From positions 268,243,791-268,294,515 of the forward strand of contig JBOZIK010000001.1 of the NCBI GenBank assembly GCA_051453625.1: a stretch of 50,725 nt of DNA, written 5' to 3'. The stretch comes from Welwitschia mirabilis (lineage: Eukaryota > Gnetophyta > Gnetopsida > Welwitschiales). The notes under the pieces are model-generated. The model saw nothing but the letters and a program-made list of their open reading frames with translations. It did not search any database and was not told the origin of the DNA. Below, piece after piece: positions 24,441-36,699 of this stretch; positions within the stretch are counted from its first letter, which is position 1, and each line of letters begins with the position of its first letter. The position numbers and the translations under genes are program-made.

Positions 24441-27290
24441 ACATTACTCATATTTTAATAAAAGAACTTTGTCACAAAAATTTTTCTTATGTTTAATAAA
24501 ATACTATATTAATAACAAATTATTGAAACCTTTTTTATTATGTATAATGAGCTTTATATGTCTATTAGAGTCTCTATAAAATCATTGCATGATTTTAGTA
24601 CTATGAAATGTGTAGTATGATTTGTTCTAGCATTATGGGATATGTATTATATATAAAAATCCTACTACTATTGATCATTGAGCAATAAGTTTAATATTTG
24701 TATTTAAATTAACTCATGGTAACTCTATTTTAAAACTTATTTAATTATGGACTATGATTCCAAGTATTTCCTCTATTCACATTAGTTTTCTAAGAAGAAA
24801 TCATATTCTTATGCTGAGTGGAATTTATAAGGCATAATAAGCCGTGCAACATGGTCCTATTATTTATAGTAAAATAATGTTTTTTAAAAACTTACTATTC
24901 CATATTATTTTATCTTACCAAAAATCCTTATGATATGTAACATCATCTTGATCATCCATCTAAGAGTTAATAGTTTATTAAGTAAAGAGAAATAAAATAG
25001 TTTTCTTGCAATCTCATCAGTGCACCTTTAGTTCTCTTTAGGTTTATCTTGAAGATTTGACATGTAGGTCTTTAGCTTATTTCATGTAGTTATCAATTAA
25101 GTATTATTTATCTTTTGTTATTTATATTATTTTTTAATCATTTTTAGTTTCATTTAGTGTAAACTTACTTATAAATTAAAGTAATTTATATTATTTTAAA
25201 ATTAATTAAAAAAGTAAAATATATTTATAATTTCAAACTCTATTGTTTCATTGCATTTTTTGCACCAATTCCCTTCTAACATTAGATAGTTTTTATACCA
25301 TAAAAGACATCTATTATAAAACATTATCACCATTGATTTCTACTTGAGGATTAACAAAAAGTTATGAATATCCATTTTTATTTAATTTAATTCTATCATT
25401 TCTAGTATAAAGGACACTTTTATATTAGTATCATTAACTAGTTCTTCCATAGCATTCTTATTTATACAAACATATGACATTGAATTTTATATCTTAATCT
25501 CTTATTTACCATTTTTTATCAAAAATAATTTGTATCTATTATTAATTTAGTTACTTTATAAAAACAACCATTGAAACATTATTTACCATTAGATGTACTA
25601 CCATTATGACACTATCAATATCTTTTGAAAATGAATAGTATAATCAATATATGTATATTTTTCATTGGTTACATGGGTGAAATCTACTATTAGATTAATA
25701 TTTTCTATTAAGATCTACTTAGTTTATGCTAAATGAAGAAGCACATTTTATAATAGCATCCACTAGTGACATGAAAATATTTCATTAAAAAGTAAAGGTG
25801 ACTTAATTCTACTTCTAAAATAAAGATGGATATTACATACACTAGACAAACTACATTAAGTTAGACTATTTTCACACATTTCTAATCCCTAAGAAGCAAT
25901 ACTATATTACATAGCTAGTATTTGTTAAATATGCCAAAACATTATTGTAAATGCTTATAATTCCTAAGAAGACTAATGAGTTATGATATTAAATTAACTT
26001 ATAAATGACAAGCCAATAAGTAGAAAACAATAATGATAAATCTTAAAATAGAAATAAAAACATTTACTCCATCAACATAATAGTATAGTAACAATGATGA
26101 AGATAATCTAATAATAGTATAATATGATAGAAAATCTTTGCTATTCAATAACAAGAATAATAATAACTGATATGTACCTATATTTATGCTTTTAGAGTAA
26201 AGGTTTCTCCATTAAGGTTTTATTCTTATTAATAACTAAGTTCATCTTTATAAGTGCTTCAGACTTTAAATTTATTAATATAATTATTATATTAATAAAT
26301 AAAGTTGTAGAACATATGATTTCAATCTATTTTTAAGTTTATATGGTCAAAATTATTATAGATAAATAAAATGATTAACATACTAATAATAGTGATAATA
26401 ACTAAAAAAGGAATGTTACTTGAGAAAACTAGAGTATTAAGAAGAAAATCTTAATCTTAAACTAAAATTTTTCCTATGTGGTTCCAAATGCTACATGGTT
26501 AATATACCACTAGAAAGTATGTTGCTAACTTAAGAATACTTGATTCTAGTTATTCCTAACTAATCTTGAAATTACTAAAATATGGTTATTTTAAGTTGAT
26601 TTGTTCAAATATTTACAATCTAATTTCTTAGTGACATGTATTAGACATCCATCATAACATTATTAATTAGTTCTCATATCATATAAATATTTATCCTATT
26701 GATGAGGTATCTTAAGAGTTATAGAAGTCAAATGTTCTTTATTATCAAATACAATAAGATTATAATTTCTTGAAATGTGCTCTTTGTTAAATCCAAGAAA
26801 GATCTCATCAAGTGTAATAATAGAGTTAAATCATGTTGTGGATCATACTAAAGTATTTTTGGATGATGTTCATCCTTAATTTCATTACCTAAGAGGGGAT
26901 TTAATTAACTTAATGTAATGTCTTAGTGATTTCTTAGACCTAAATTAAAATTCTACTCATTATTAACTTTACTTATAGCCATTGTAGCAATCATAGCAAT
27001 TATATCCCATTTTATTAGGAGGATAAATTAGATAATAAAATTGTTATAAACTAATAATAGATCTTGTATATAATCCATGTAGTATTAGAAATTTCACCTA
27101 ATGATACCAATGAAGAGGAAAATCCTAAAGAAGGTAATATGATTGGCATGATAATACCTCAATAGATTCTCATACATTAATAAAGTTATGAATCTTATAA
27201 CTTTTAAAAGAGCTAGATCTAAAAGAATTAAAAATAATATGCATGCACAAAAAAGCATAGTCTAAAGATGACTAAGAACATCTAGAAATT
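24441..27290. other. AT-rich DNA, no confident gene
   Basis: Both strands were read for copia gag, protease and integrase motifs that could belong to either neighbouring copia relic, and none was convincing. All frames have dense stops. Confidence 0.45.
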
Positions 27291-27299
27291 TATATAAGG

Positions 27300-28790
27300 A
27301 AAAGCCATTAAATTCAAAGAGGTAAACAAGTTTTTAGATGGAGATATTTCATATGTATGAGATACAAATTAATAATTAATAATAAGACTCTAAAGCTGAT
27401 AGACTTACTTCTTAATAAGAAAGTAATAAAAAATAAGTGGATATTTATAAATAAATACAAGTATAATGAAGAATTAAATAAGCATAAGAAGAGTCTAGTA
27501 AAAAAATGTTTTAATTTAAAGCATGGCATTGACTACATAGAAGCATTTGTATTAATGGATAAATTGTAAACCATCTATAATTTATTGCATTAATAACTCA
27601 AAAGAAAGAGGAAACGCTTTAACTTAATGTGAATACTACATGCCTAAATGGAGATTACAATATCTACATGGCTTAACAAAAAGACTTTATAGTTGATGCA
27701 TAATAGTAAAATACATGTAAACATATAACTATTCATATAAATTAAAATGAAAGATATCTTATTAAAATGTGTCATTAAAATGTATTATTATTAGGAAATA
27801 GATGAAACTTTATACATTAAGCACTTAAATGATAGAAGCACATATCTTATTATAATTATAAATAGTATATTTATCATTAAACATTGTGAAACAAGAATCA
27901 AGAAGATAAAGAAAAATTTTTCAAAGGAATTTAACATCATTAATTATTAATTTGACAAAATAGTACTTGGATGTAGAAGTAAATTAAGAATATGAAAAGA
28001 TATTTTTTTGATAAATAAAGTACGTTAGGGATATGCTAAAGAAGTTTAAAATGAAGGATGTAAATATAATTTTAATTTCAATGGATTAAAATATAAATTT
28101 ATTAGCTAACAATTCTCTAGATAAGATGAAACTTTGTATCACAAAATTAGTAAGAACCTAATTTATGTTATCAGTACTCAATTTAAGATTTTATTTGTAG
28201 TTAAGACATTTGTAAGTTATATGAAAAATCCAAAATAGTCCCATTACCATTTAGTTATGTGAATTCTAAAGTACCTAAACAAGACAAACAATCTTAATTT
28301 TCAAATAGAATGATGAATTCAAGATAAATGCATACTCGGATTTAAACTTTAGTGAATGCAAAGATCCTAAGAGATCAATAATAGGTTACCAAGTGTATTA
28401 TAGTATTTATCAATATTTTTAAGATCAAATAACTAAAATACTACATCACATTCTTTTACAAAGATTAAAAAAAACATATTATTATCTTTAAAATAAGTAA
28501 GAAGTTCATTTAGATGTCAAAAATTTTAGACGCTCTAAACCTCATTCAAAAAGGATCTATCAAATGATAAGTGAATAATTAATATGATATCCACATGATA
28601 TAGAATCTAGTATTTCATGATAATGCCCATAATAATTCACATGATATTTTAACTTATTTAAGGTGAAGTAATTAAAGTAAAGCATGTCTTAACAATAAAG
28701 TAGTTTGCAAACATTCTCATAGAAGTTTGTGGATAAAGTAGAGTTTGTAGAGTTCATAAATAAACTAAGTTTGAATAGCATGACATTCTC
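27300..28790 (+). pseudogene. Ty1/copia reverse transcriptase and RNase H relic
   Basis: Includes an uninterrupted frame at 27357-27569. It carries the copia RT start: NNKTLKLIDLLLNKKVIKNKW (one base run from 27369), then a KYNEELNKHKKSLVKK block and NLKHGIDYIEAF. These are the counterparts of NxTWELVDLPxxKKxIGxKWVFK, RYKARLVAKGF and Q.GIDY.E.F. Later blocks are IKKIKKNFSKEFNI near 27900 (family: KKLLSKEFEM.DLG), KTFVSYMKNPK near 28205 (family: VSRFM..P), LKYLNKT near 28265 (family: LRYLKGT) and RSxEINNRLPSVLxY near 28360 (family: D.RKSTSGYVF). An RNase H end like FVDKVEFVEFINKL lies near 28730. The active-site YVDD is lost. Gag to integrase are not found upstream. Confidence 0.78.
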
Positions 28791-28925
28791 ATAAGATAAT
28801 AAGAGAATAAGAATTTTATAATATTGACCATCTAGCAACTAAAGATCACTTGAGCCATAGGATATTTTTATTACTAAGTTTTAGCAATGCTAAATAATAT
28901 TTAACTAAGATGATGTGTATGATTA

Positions 28926-28950
28926 TGAGGAGAATGTCTTAGTTAAAGTA
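28926..28950 (+). promoter_or_regulatory. possible PPT and LTR start of the copia relic
   Basis: A purine-rich run (atgaggagaa, about 28925-28933) is followed at once by TGTCTTAGTTAAAG. It lies about 140 bp after the end of RNase H, the position of PPT and 3' LTR in copia elements. The other LTR end and the 5' LTR were not identified. Confidence 0.35.
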
Positions 28951-30390
28951 TTTTTACATCACTTGAATATTTATGCAAGATATATTTATAGTCTAGATTT
29001 TACATTTTCATGAGGTTTTCCCTACATACTCTAGTTTTTTTAAAAAATATTTAGTTTTAAATACATTAATGTTGCATGTTCTTATGAACTTTCAAATTTA
29101 TAAGAGGTATTAAAAGTCCATTAGTATTTTATTATTTTATTAGGTGCATGTTAAAAGATTGATTATTTTATTGTTTTTTTTTTGAAGCATGTATTTAGTT
29201 TTTGTAATAAGGGCATATATGCTGAGGATAACTCCACTTGAATAAAAAACAATATACTTTATAATGTAGTTATTATTTTGTTTAATTATTAATAATATAA
29301 TTATAAAGATACCTTTTTTAATTAATTTTTTATTTTTCTCTCTATGTTTATTTTTTTCCTTCCTATTATTATTGTGTAGTTTACTAGCTTTTTATCTAGG
29401 TTATCCTCTAGTGCAATGAACTGTGATTGTTACTCTAATAATTAGTAAGTCAATAATAAGAAAATTCCTAAATTCTATGTGAGACATCATATTAAGAGGA
29501 TCAAAATATTTTACTTAAAAATATGGAAATGACTACATCAAAGTATTCATGCTATTAACTAAGTTATAGACCATTTATACTTTTCTTATATTAGTAGCTT
29601 AGAACTAGTGAAAAAGTTTGAATGAAACATAATTCAAGAATGTACAAAAAAAATAAAGCATAGAAATAATGTGCTTCATATTTTTTAAAAAATTATAATT
29701 TATTATATTAATTTAAATTTTAAAATATTTATTAAATTAATTAATTAATTTTATTAATTCAAATTTACTCTTAATGAAGTATGACAACTATTCATAAGTT
29801 ATTTCATTGAAGAGTTACATCTTTTTCATGTAACTATATAGACTATATCATGAGACATTAAATGTTGTAATTTAGTTGTATTTTTTAATAATTACTAATT
29901 CCATTATTTGATAATATAAATTTAAAATTGTTTTATTTAACTTTTTCAATCTTTATTCTTTAATGTTTTCATTTTATGCTATGTCAAAATATTACCCACA
30001 CTTTATACTACTTTTGTACATAAAATATTTAAAACTTGCAACACGATATTAAAGTCAAATTATGAATACAACTTTAAGACAAGCCATAAACTTGATGAAA
30101 AAAATAAAATTTGATGCACTTTATGATAATACTTTTTCACAAGTAACTGATGAATTTAATATTAAGATATCACCTAAGAATTAAAAAATATAAAATATAT
30201 CTGTTACTTTTATAAAAATAAATGCACTAGAATTATGCTTAAAAAATAAATTAAACTTACTAATTTGAAAATACAACATTTAAAAGAGAAAATTAAGTAT
30301 TTTTTAATTAAATAAGGATTAAAATGATATTTACATGAAAATGCATCTAATAAAGAAGTTAATGAAGGATAATTGAGGTACATCTTTTTG
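28951..30390. other. AT-rich DNA, possible LTR remnant, no gene recognised
   Basis: The first few hundred bases may be the 3' LTR of the preceding copia relic. The rest has dense stops in all frames and no motif that was recognised. Confidence 0.4.
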
Positions 30391-30394
30391 TTCA

Positions 30395-31262
30395 TGGCTT
30401 CAAATAATTAGAAGAGATTTTAAAATTCTTTGAGAATACCTTTGAAGTAAAGAATAAATTACATAAGAAATCCTTAATACATAAAATTTTCATTCTCAAC
30501 CTTAGAGATCATAATGATGTTACATATCGAAAGAAGAAAATAATTAATCTAGTGCATGAATTAAAGAGGAATATGATACTATAGCTAATGAAATGATTAA
30601 TTTAACTTTAAGATTTACCCTTGAAGTTTAAAGTGTTTGATAAAGTAATAAAACATTTTGATAAAACATATTCATTTGAAGAACTAAGAGTTAAAGTCCA
30701 TCAAGAAAAAATAAATTAAAGGAAAAAAAAAAAGTATAAGGCTTGTTGCACCCAAGTAGAAGATGCAATAAATAAATTGAAAACTAAAATTTTATAATTT
30801 TTGCAATACAATAGTTTATAATTCACAATTTTAATATTTTTAAAATCCACATCATGAAGAAAACCAAAACAATTAGAATAAGGATTTTAAGGATAATAAT
30901 TTTAAAATTTAAATTATGAGTGATGATGTAATTCATTAAGAAGAATTTTCTGCAACTTTTATTAGAAATGGTAAAACCTAGTTTATAAAATTAAGAGAAT
31001 CATGTCTTATGACTTATAAGAAGGAATAGTTCGAAAAGCTTATGCAAATCCTAAACAACATAATCAAACTAATAACCATTAAAGATGGGATAAAGCTAAG
31101 AGTGAATTAATTAAGAACTATGAGTTGACACTCTAAGGAATACACTCTATATGTAAAATCTAAAGATGAACTCAATATCTATTTCATATTCACTTCAGGA
31201 TAGTTATGAAGTCACAAACTTAAGAATAAGAAAGATAAGTTAGGTTATGTCATAGAAACAGG
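30395..31262 (+). pseudogene. Ty1/copia gag and protease relic
   Basis: After an ATGGCTTCAAATAAT start-like codon run (30394) the plus strand encodes pieces typical of copia gag. They are FENTFEVKNKLHKKSLIHK near 30440, a VHELKRNM block near 30555, and LPLKFKVFDKVIKHFDKTYS near 30625 followed by FEELRVKVHQEKIN. The last corresponds to the LPxSWKDFKNYLKHKRKEMS-LEDLIVRLRIEE segment that precedes the zinc knuckle. Further on, ESCLMTYKKE near 31000 and ITIKDGIKLRVN near 31075 fit the protease (SCHMT and L.LGDG.KL.V). Stops lie in each segment and the protease catalytic DSG is not readable. The relic ends where LTR copy A begins, and its integrase and RT were not found beyond that LTR. Confidence 0.62.
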
Positions 31263-31270
31263 AAAATAGC

Positions 31271-32230
31271 TAAGGGGTGGCTTATATTATAGAATAAATG
31301 TAGAAAGTGTTACAAAATATTATTAAAAACTATAAAAAATGTTGGAAAGTATAAAAATTATGGTACTACTAACCTGAAATAAGAACACATTATTAAAATG
31401 AAAATACACAAAGGCTTACTAAAGAACTAGTTACAGCTTAACCATTTAGTTCAAAATTCGTTATCACAATAGTCTTGTGATGAAGTTACTTGAACTAGTC
31501 AAGTTATTTATTAAAACCAAAATGCTATGTACATATAATACATCAAGGTGGAATAGAACAAGAAATAAAGCATAACTAAAGTTAAGCAACCTGTTGATCC
31601 ATGCTTATTTCTAAGCACTAAAATTATCCTAGTCTATGTTCAACTATACAAACAGGAGTAACATAGAAGTAATATTACTTTTTTAAGTAATAAAAGATGC
31701 ATACGATGATATTCAAGTGATTTTTAGCTTTTATATTGAAATACTAATTATACATAAAGACAAGCTAACAAGTGTATTCTCATTTTCAAGTAATACTATG
31801 GAATTTAAAAGAGTGTTGCTAACACCTTTGTAGGCGACCTGGAGTTCCCTTACTTGACCACTTTATCTTGTCTATTGCTAGAACTTATGGGTCAAAAAAG
31901 ATCTCCACCTTTGATGGTGATCACATTTTGATACCCTAGTCAATTTTTCAGTTTTCATTCTTTGCTCCTTAGGAATAGGCAAGTGGTTGAGGTTGTTAAG
32001 TTGATCTGCTCCTCAACCTTCTCTCTTATCTTCATGCCACTTAGCATCTTATACTTGAAATATAATAATGAAATATATATGCTAACCTACTAACATATTA
32101 ACCACTAACCTTATTTACTAGTAGGCATAAAGATAGATAAAAACATCTATTTACTAATGAAATATATAATTAATATAAGGAAAAACACTTCTTTACTAAG
32201 CAGATTATTACATAAAATTTAGCTTCATCA
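31271..32230 (-). mobile_element. solo LTR (copy A) of the 33.5-43.8 kb gypsy family
   Basis: About 960 bp that align end to end with LTR C (42809-43780), in the same orientation, with scattered substitutions. The plus-strand left end is degraded (taaggggtgg against tgatggtgg); the right end, agcttcatca, is intact. Neither flank has the element's PBS (expected on the left) or polypurine tract (on the right). It is therefore most simply a solo LTR left by recombination between two LTRs. Target-site duplication was not evident: the bases before it are ATAGC and those after it GTAAT. Confidence 0.82.
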
Positions 32231-33351
32231 GTAATCCATATACTTACCAAAACTCTAGGTTTTATATAAGAATAGATCCTAATACTTAATATTTTAAAAG
32301 TTCATCTTTGAAGTGATATGAATTTTAAATTTATTTGACTCTTTCCTTCTTTTTCCTTTCCTTTAATTATTTATGCTTATAATTCAAGAAAGGAGGATCA
32401 GAGTCCTGGCTTAAGAAGATAAATCATGGAATAATTTAACTATTTAGATATGGTTATCATTAAGGTGTAAATTCTTGACAACACCATTAAAAATACTTAT
32501 AATACTTGAAAATGTCTAATCCACTTACAATGAATTTGTCAAAAAATTTATGATGTTTTAAATTATATAGTAAGAGTAGTTGATTAGCTTCAAAGAGTTT
32601 TTTGGTCATGTCATTGTCAAAGTAGGCTTATGGTATACATGGCAAAGTTTTAAATGCATTATAGCTCAGGTGTCTCTGAAGGGTAAACATTGACCTTTTA
32701 TGAGGTTCATGGTTGATTTTGATAAGGTCAATGTTGTCACATCCTATATTTTATAAACCTTAATTACTTAGATATTAATTATATTAAGCTTTTAATCAAA
32801 TGATGAATTACTCTTCTTTAAAGGCCTTGTAAAAATAAGATGGCTTTTTAAATTAACTTTCATTTGTAATTTTTATAATATACCATAAAAACAATAATAA
32901 CTATGTTATAAGGTTTTTTATAAAAAAAGCTATCCAAAAATTTAAAAGTAGGTAATACTATTATGTAAGGAATTAAAATCAAATGATAAAACTAATAAAT
33001 TGATAATCTCAAGAGGACATAATAATATATTTTGTACCTTATCTATTCATTTAAATTTTTAGTAAATATGACAAGTATACTATATTATGAATAGACATTT
33101 TCTTAATTGTATTGATGTAATTGATAGATTTTATGCATTATGAAATAAATGATCTTGTGAACAAGTACATGAACTCTTACCTAGAATCAAGAAGGATAAA
33201 TGAGTAGATTTACTCTACTATGACTTTTATCTTTTTAGGATGTGTAATGACACTTGGTTCGTAGTAGACTTATTATTTTATTCATTCAAATTGAAGAGTT
33301 TTCCCATTATGCCACATGAAAATTTTGAGATTTGTGCATTTATTCTTTTGA
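32231..33351. other. unassigned DNA between LTR copies A and B
   Basis: No continuation of the copia relic that precedes LTR A and no gypsy pol motif was recognised. A slightly GC-richer patch lies at 32620-32740. Open frames reaching into the following gap consist largely of N. Confidence 0.45.
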
Positions 33352-33451
33352 NNNNNNNNNNNNNNNNNNNNNNNNNNNNNNNNNNNNNNNNNNNNNNNNN
33401 NNNNNNNNNNNNNNNNNNNNNNNNNNNNNNNNNNNNNNNNNNNNNNNNNNN
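33352..33451. other. 100-N gap inside LTR B
   Basis: Exactly 100 N, so probably of undefined size. It hides the first roughly 250 bp (plus-strand left end) of LTR copy B and the target-site flank. Confidence 0.9.
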
Positions 33452-34165
33452 GGTTATTTATTAAAACAAAACTACTATATATATATATATAAAATACATC
33501 AAGGAGGAATAGAAAAAGAAATAAAACATAACCAAAGTTGAGTGACCTACTAATCAATACTTATTTCTAAGTACTGAAATTCTTCTAGTTTATGTTTAGC
33601 TAAACAAACAAGAGAAAGATATAAGTAATATCACTTTTTTAAGTAATAAAAGATTCATATAATAATATTCAAATGTTTTCCATCTTTTATATTAAAAGAC
33701 CAATTGTACATAAAGATGAGTTAACAAGTGTGCTCTTCTTTTTAGACAACACTATGGAATGTAGAAAACTATTGTTGATACTTTTGTAGGCAAGCTAGGG
33801 TTCCATTACTTAACCTCTTTGCCTTATCTATTGCTAGTATGTATGTGCCAAAAAGATCCCCATATTTGGTGGTAATCGCATTTTTATACCCTAATCATTT
33901 TTTTAGTTTCCATTATTTACTCCTTAGGAATAGGCAAATGGTTAAGGTTGTACCTTTTCTCTTCTCTTCATGTCACTTGGCATTCTTTATCTGAAATACG
34001 ATAATAAAATACATATACTAACCTACTAACATACTAACCACTAACCTATTTATTAGAAGTCATAAAGATAATTAAAAACATCTATTTATTAATGAAATAT
34101 ATAATCGACATATGAAAAAATACTTCATTAGTAATAAAATTATTACATAAAATTTAGATTTATCA
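33452..34165 (-). repeat. 3' LTR (copy B), partial
   Basis: Aligns with LTR C from about its 245th base (ggttatttattaaaac) to the end. The right end reads ttatca, against cttcatca in C, and abuts the PPT. A private (AT)n expansion at 33477-33491 distinguishes it. Confidence 0.88.
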
Positions 34166-34177
34166 GTTCCCCCAAGC
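34166..34177 (-). other. polypurine tract
   Basis: Minus strand gcttgggggaac, directly followed by the LTR start tgat. This is the expected plus-strand primer position and composition for a plant gypsy element. Confidence 0.75.
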
Positions 34178-34329
34178 TCAAGTTTTTATTAGTTCCTTAA
34201 TGAAAAGAGTATTTATAAGATATAAAGATAGTGAAGAACCTTATTATTTTCCTTTCCTTCTTTTGAAAATAAATGGTCGCTCCTCACTGGATTTTGATTT
34301 TTTTCTTTATCTAGTCAATTAGGCAGACT

Positions 34330-34590
34330 GTTTTGCTTTTTATAAAACCTCTAAAATCTTTCTTTTTTCTTTATAATGAGTGGAATCATTCAAATCTATG
34401 ACTTCTATATCTACCTTCTTTGGAGCTACTTTTCCACCCTAGCCTCTACCTCATAGAGGAGCTCTTGACTTGGGTGATTCTCCTCTCTTTTTCTTAGGAG
34501 ATGAAAGAGATTTTATCTTAGGACTTTAAGGTGCATGTTGTATTTTTGGAGCTACCTCAATTTGATAAGATGAAAATACAAAAATTTTGC
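34330..34590 (-). pseudogene. basic Ser/Pro/Lys-rich coding remnant near the 3' LTR
   Basis: On the minus strand one frame reads for about 75 codons with only a few stops. It includes LSSPKKKRGESPKSRAPL near 34520-34465 and VAPKKVDIEVIDLND near 34440-34395. The cluster of Lys/Arg resembles a nuclear localisation signal or the N-terminus of an accessory protein. It lies downstream of integrase in the sense direction, where Athila-like elements may carry an additional ORF. No family was recognised. A 76-codon minus-strand frame just to the right (34590-34820) may belong to the same stretch, but nothing supports it independently. Confidence 0.35.
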
Positions 34591-34868
34591 TAAGTCAGAG
34601 CTAGTAATGTAAATGCTGACATGGTAGCATCGATGTAATTAACACTGAGGTGGACACAACGTGGATTTGACAGCATGATAAGGCTCATCGAGAATAGAGG
34701 ACGATTGTCAAGAATAACTTTAAGTATGATGAAGGAGAAACAAATAGTTAAATTTAAGTTGCAATTGCTTTTGATAGCCCTGGATTCGATGAGGGTCATT
34801 AAGAGCTCACAACTTCTCAACAGGAGTAATCATATTCATTACAGAGTAACCTAAAAAGTTCAAAGGTG

Positions 34869-34898
34869 GTCATTGAGAACTCATAAGTTCTCAATGAC
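34869..34898. repeat. perfect 13-bp inverted repeat with 4-nt loop
   Basis: The left arm gtcattgagaact and right arm agttctcaatgac are exact reverse complements separated by cata. Related but imperfect phrases occur at about 34793 (ggtcattaagagctc) and 34917 (gttattgagaattc), so it may belong to a small local repeat. Confidence 0.85.
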
Positions 34899-35044
34899 AT
34901 ACTTCAAGTTCTTAACATTGTTATTGAGAATTCATATGTAAATGAAAGAATAAAGTTACTATATGAGAGTTATAGAGGGAAGTTGAAAGAGGTTGTTAAG
35001 AATGAAACTCTCCTTTACAAAAGTAAGTTAATGAATTAAGTTGG

Positions 35045-35500
35045 ATTAAAATCTAGTTTAAAGCTTTATCTTTGGGATGATATCAATTAATCATCAAGAC
35101 TTTTGAGCCAAGGGCTCGGTTTGAAATCTAATTCGAAGTATTAAATTTAAGTTAGTATTAGTCTACTAGATACTTTTATGTTTCTGATCATTGGGAAAAA
35201 AATACTAGGATTAACTTGAAATCCAAGTTAAATTTTTGACTTTGAGTTAGTATTAGATAATCATGGTATAATTATTTGAATGTAGTTTATAAAGAAAGAT
35301 AAATTATTTTGGGTATGAAATATGACTTAAAGTTCTAACTTTAAGTTGATGCCAGCCCAAAAAATAATCAAATTTTAAAAATATCATTTGGAATCTTAGC
35401 TAAAGTTTTATCTTTAGGTTAGTGTTAGTTAATCAAGTGATCTCCCTTTAGCTTCAAAGTTCAATTTTCAATGGCATCCTGTTGGGAAAAAAACATTGGT
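35045..35500. repeat. degenerate tandem repeat in the 3' internal region
   Basis: Phrases of the form 'aatctagtttaaag...tatctttgggttagtattagttaatca' recur near 35050, 35125, 35218, about 35325 and 35391, with spacing of about 70-105 bp. The phrase gttgggaaaaaaa recurs near 35191 (attgggaaaaaaata) and 35481. Divergence is strong. Tandem repeats in this position, between integrase and 3' LTR, are known in Tat-group elements. Confidence 0.5.
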
Positions 35501-35960
35501 AATTCTATTTTTATCCTTTTAAAATAAGATAAAAGAAAATCATTTTTCAAGTTTTTAGATATGATTGAATAGTTTTATTTTGATTTTAAGACATATATAG
35601 GATTCATGACAATCCTGATGATGTAATTTTCAAAAGCAAGATATAGTGGGTTCCTATAGTGGCATGGAGTTTGGAAAGTCCAAACTTATCATAAATTAAT
35701 CTAATGTTCCAATATAAGATTGAATCTTGGTCAGCTTGGAATCCCTTAAATCTAGACCTGCTTGAAGATAGATGTGGATACTTGACAAACTTTAGCTATT
35801 AGTAAACATGTATATCACTTATTTAATTTTTCACTTAAAAATTAAACACATGTACATTTGACAATTTACATGAATTACACTTATCAGATAAGAGGATAAA
35901 TTTTGATATGTAAATTGTATCCCTTTCCTACTTGATCATTTATCACTTTTTATCTGAGCT

Positions 35961-36020
35961 TATAAATTCCCTTTACTGAATTTCTCTTCATTTGTTATCT
36001 CCTTTCCTACATTAATTTTC
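35961..36020 (+). promoter_or_regulatory. TATA-like box and pyrimidine-rich leader for the antisense ORF
   Basis: TATAAATTCCC at 35961 is followed by a CT-rich leader (tttctcttcatttg, tctcctttcctac) and then ATGG at 36021. This is a typical plant promoter and leader spacing, on the strand opposite to the element's own genes. Confidence 0.45.
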
Positions 36021-36690
36021 ATGGATTATACTCCTTCCTCTTCTCCTACTACTACTTTTGGCATTAAAAAGATGAAGCAATGCCTTTTTAACTTGGATAC
36101 TACATAGACATATATGTGCATAAGTACTATAAATCCTTAATCTTCTTAGGTCTTCATTAGACAAAAAGTGATCCAATAATTCCCATACTATGAATATAGT
36201 TTGACTACTAAGGTCTTATATGCTTTGAATTCCTTCATCATTGAAGTTGGTAAAGAGAATTTTTCAGGTGGTTTCATTCCTCTGAGCTTTAATCCATTAG
36301 TTCACCAATTAGTGGGTAAGTCTCTGAGGTTGATAATTGAGGAGTTATGTTGGAGCTTAATTATGATGAATTGACTTATGATATTTCTCTAGGTCAATTA
36401 GCTAGGTAGATGTAAGTAATAGAAAAGAAAGTTAACTAGCTTCAAGGCACTAACTCTATCCTAGGCCTTACGATACTTAATTTCGATGAGAAGAATGTAG
36501 AGAGAATACTATGGGATTTTAAGCATTATCGAAATTTCTAATTGTCCCACTAAGAGTAAATTAACATGTTGACTCAATTACTAGGTAAGATGCATTTATT
36601 GCTTCTAGGTGAGAATTTTTTAGGGTTATCGTTAATGACTAGGTGTTTTCATTAAAAGAACAAGTTCTCTGGTTGCTCCAAAAATTAAGT
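36021..36690 (+). pseudogene. decayed antisense ORF between integrase and 3' LTR
   Basis: Starts ATG-GAT with MDYTPSSSPTTTFGIKKMKQ and continues in coding-like pieces after stops and at least one frame change. Pieces seen are YSLTTKVLYALNSFIIEV near 36195, SGGFIPLSFNPLVHQLVGKS near 36265, LNYDELTYDISLGQLA near 36360, GTNSILGLTILNFDEKNVER near 36445, and NMLTQLLGKMHLLLLGENF near 36560. Its direction is opposite to gag-pol. About 220 residues are traceable. No family was recognised with confidence. Extra antisense ORFs in this place are known from some plant Ty3/gypsy (Tat-group) elements, so an element-borne accessory gene is more likely than a captured host gene. Confidence 0.5.
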
Positions 36691-36699
36691 TTGTTGAAA

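Noticed and set aside
27314-27529. Minus-strand 71-codon ORF
   Set aside because: Opposite strand of the recognised copia RT frame at 27357-27569.
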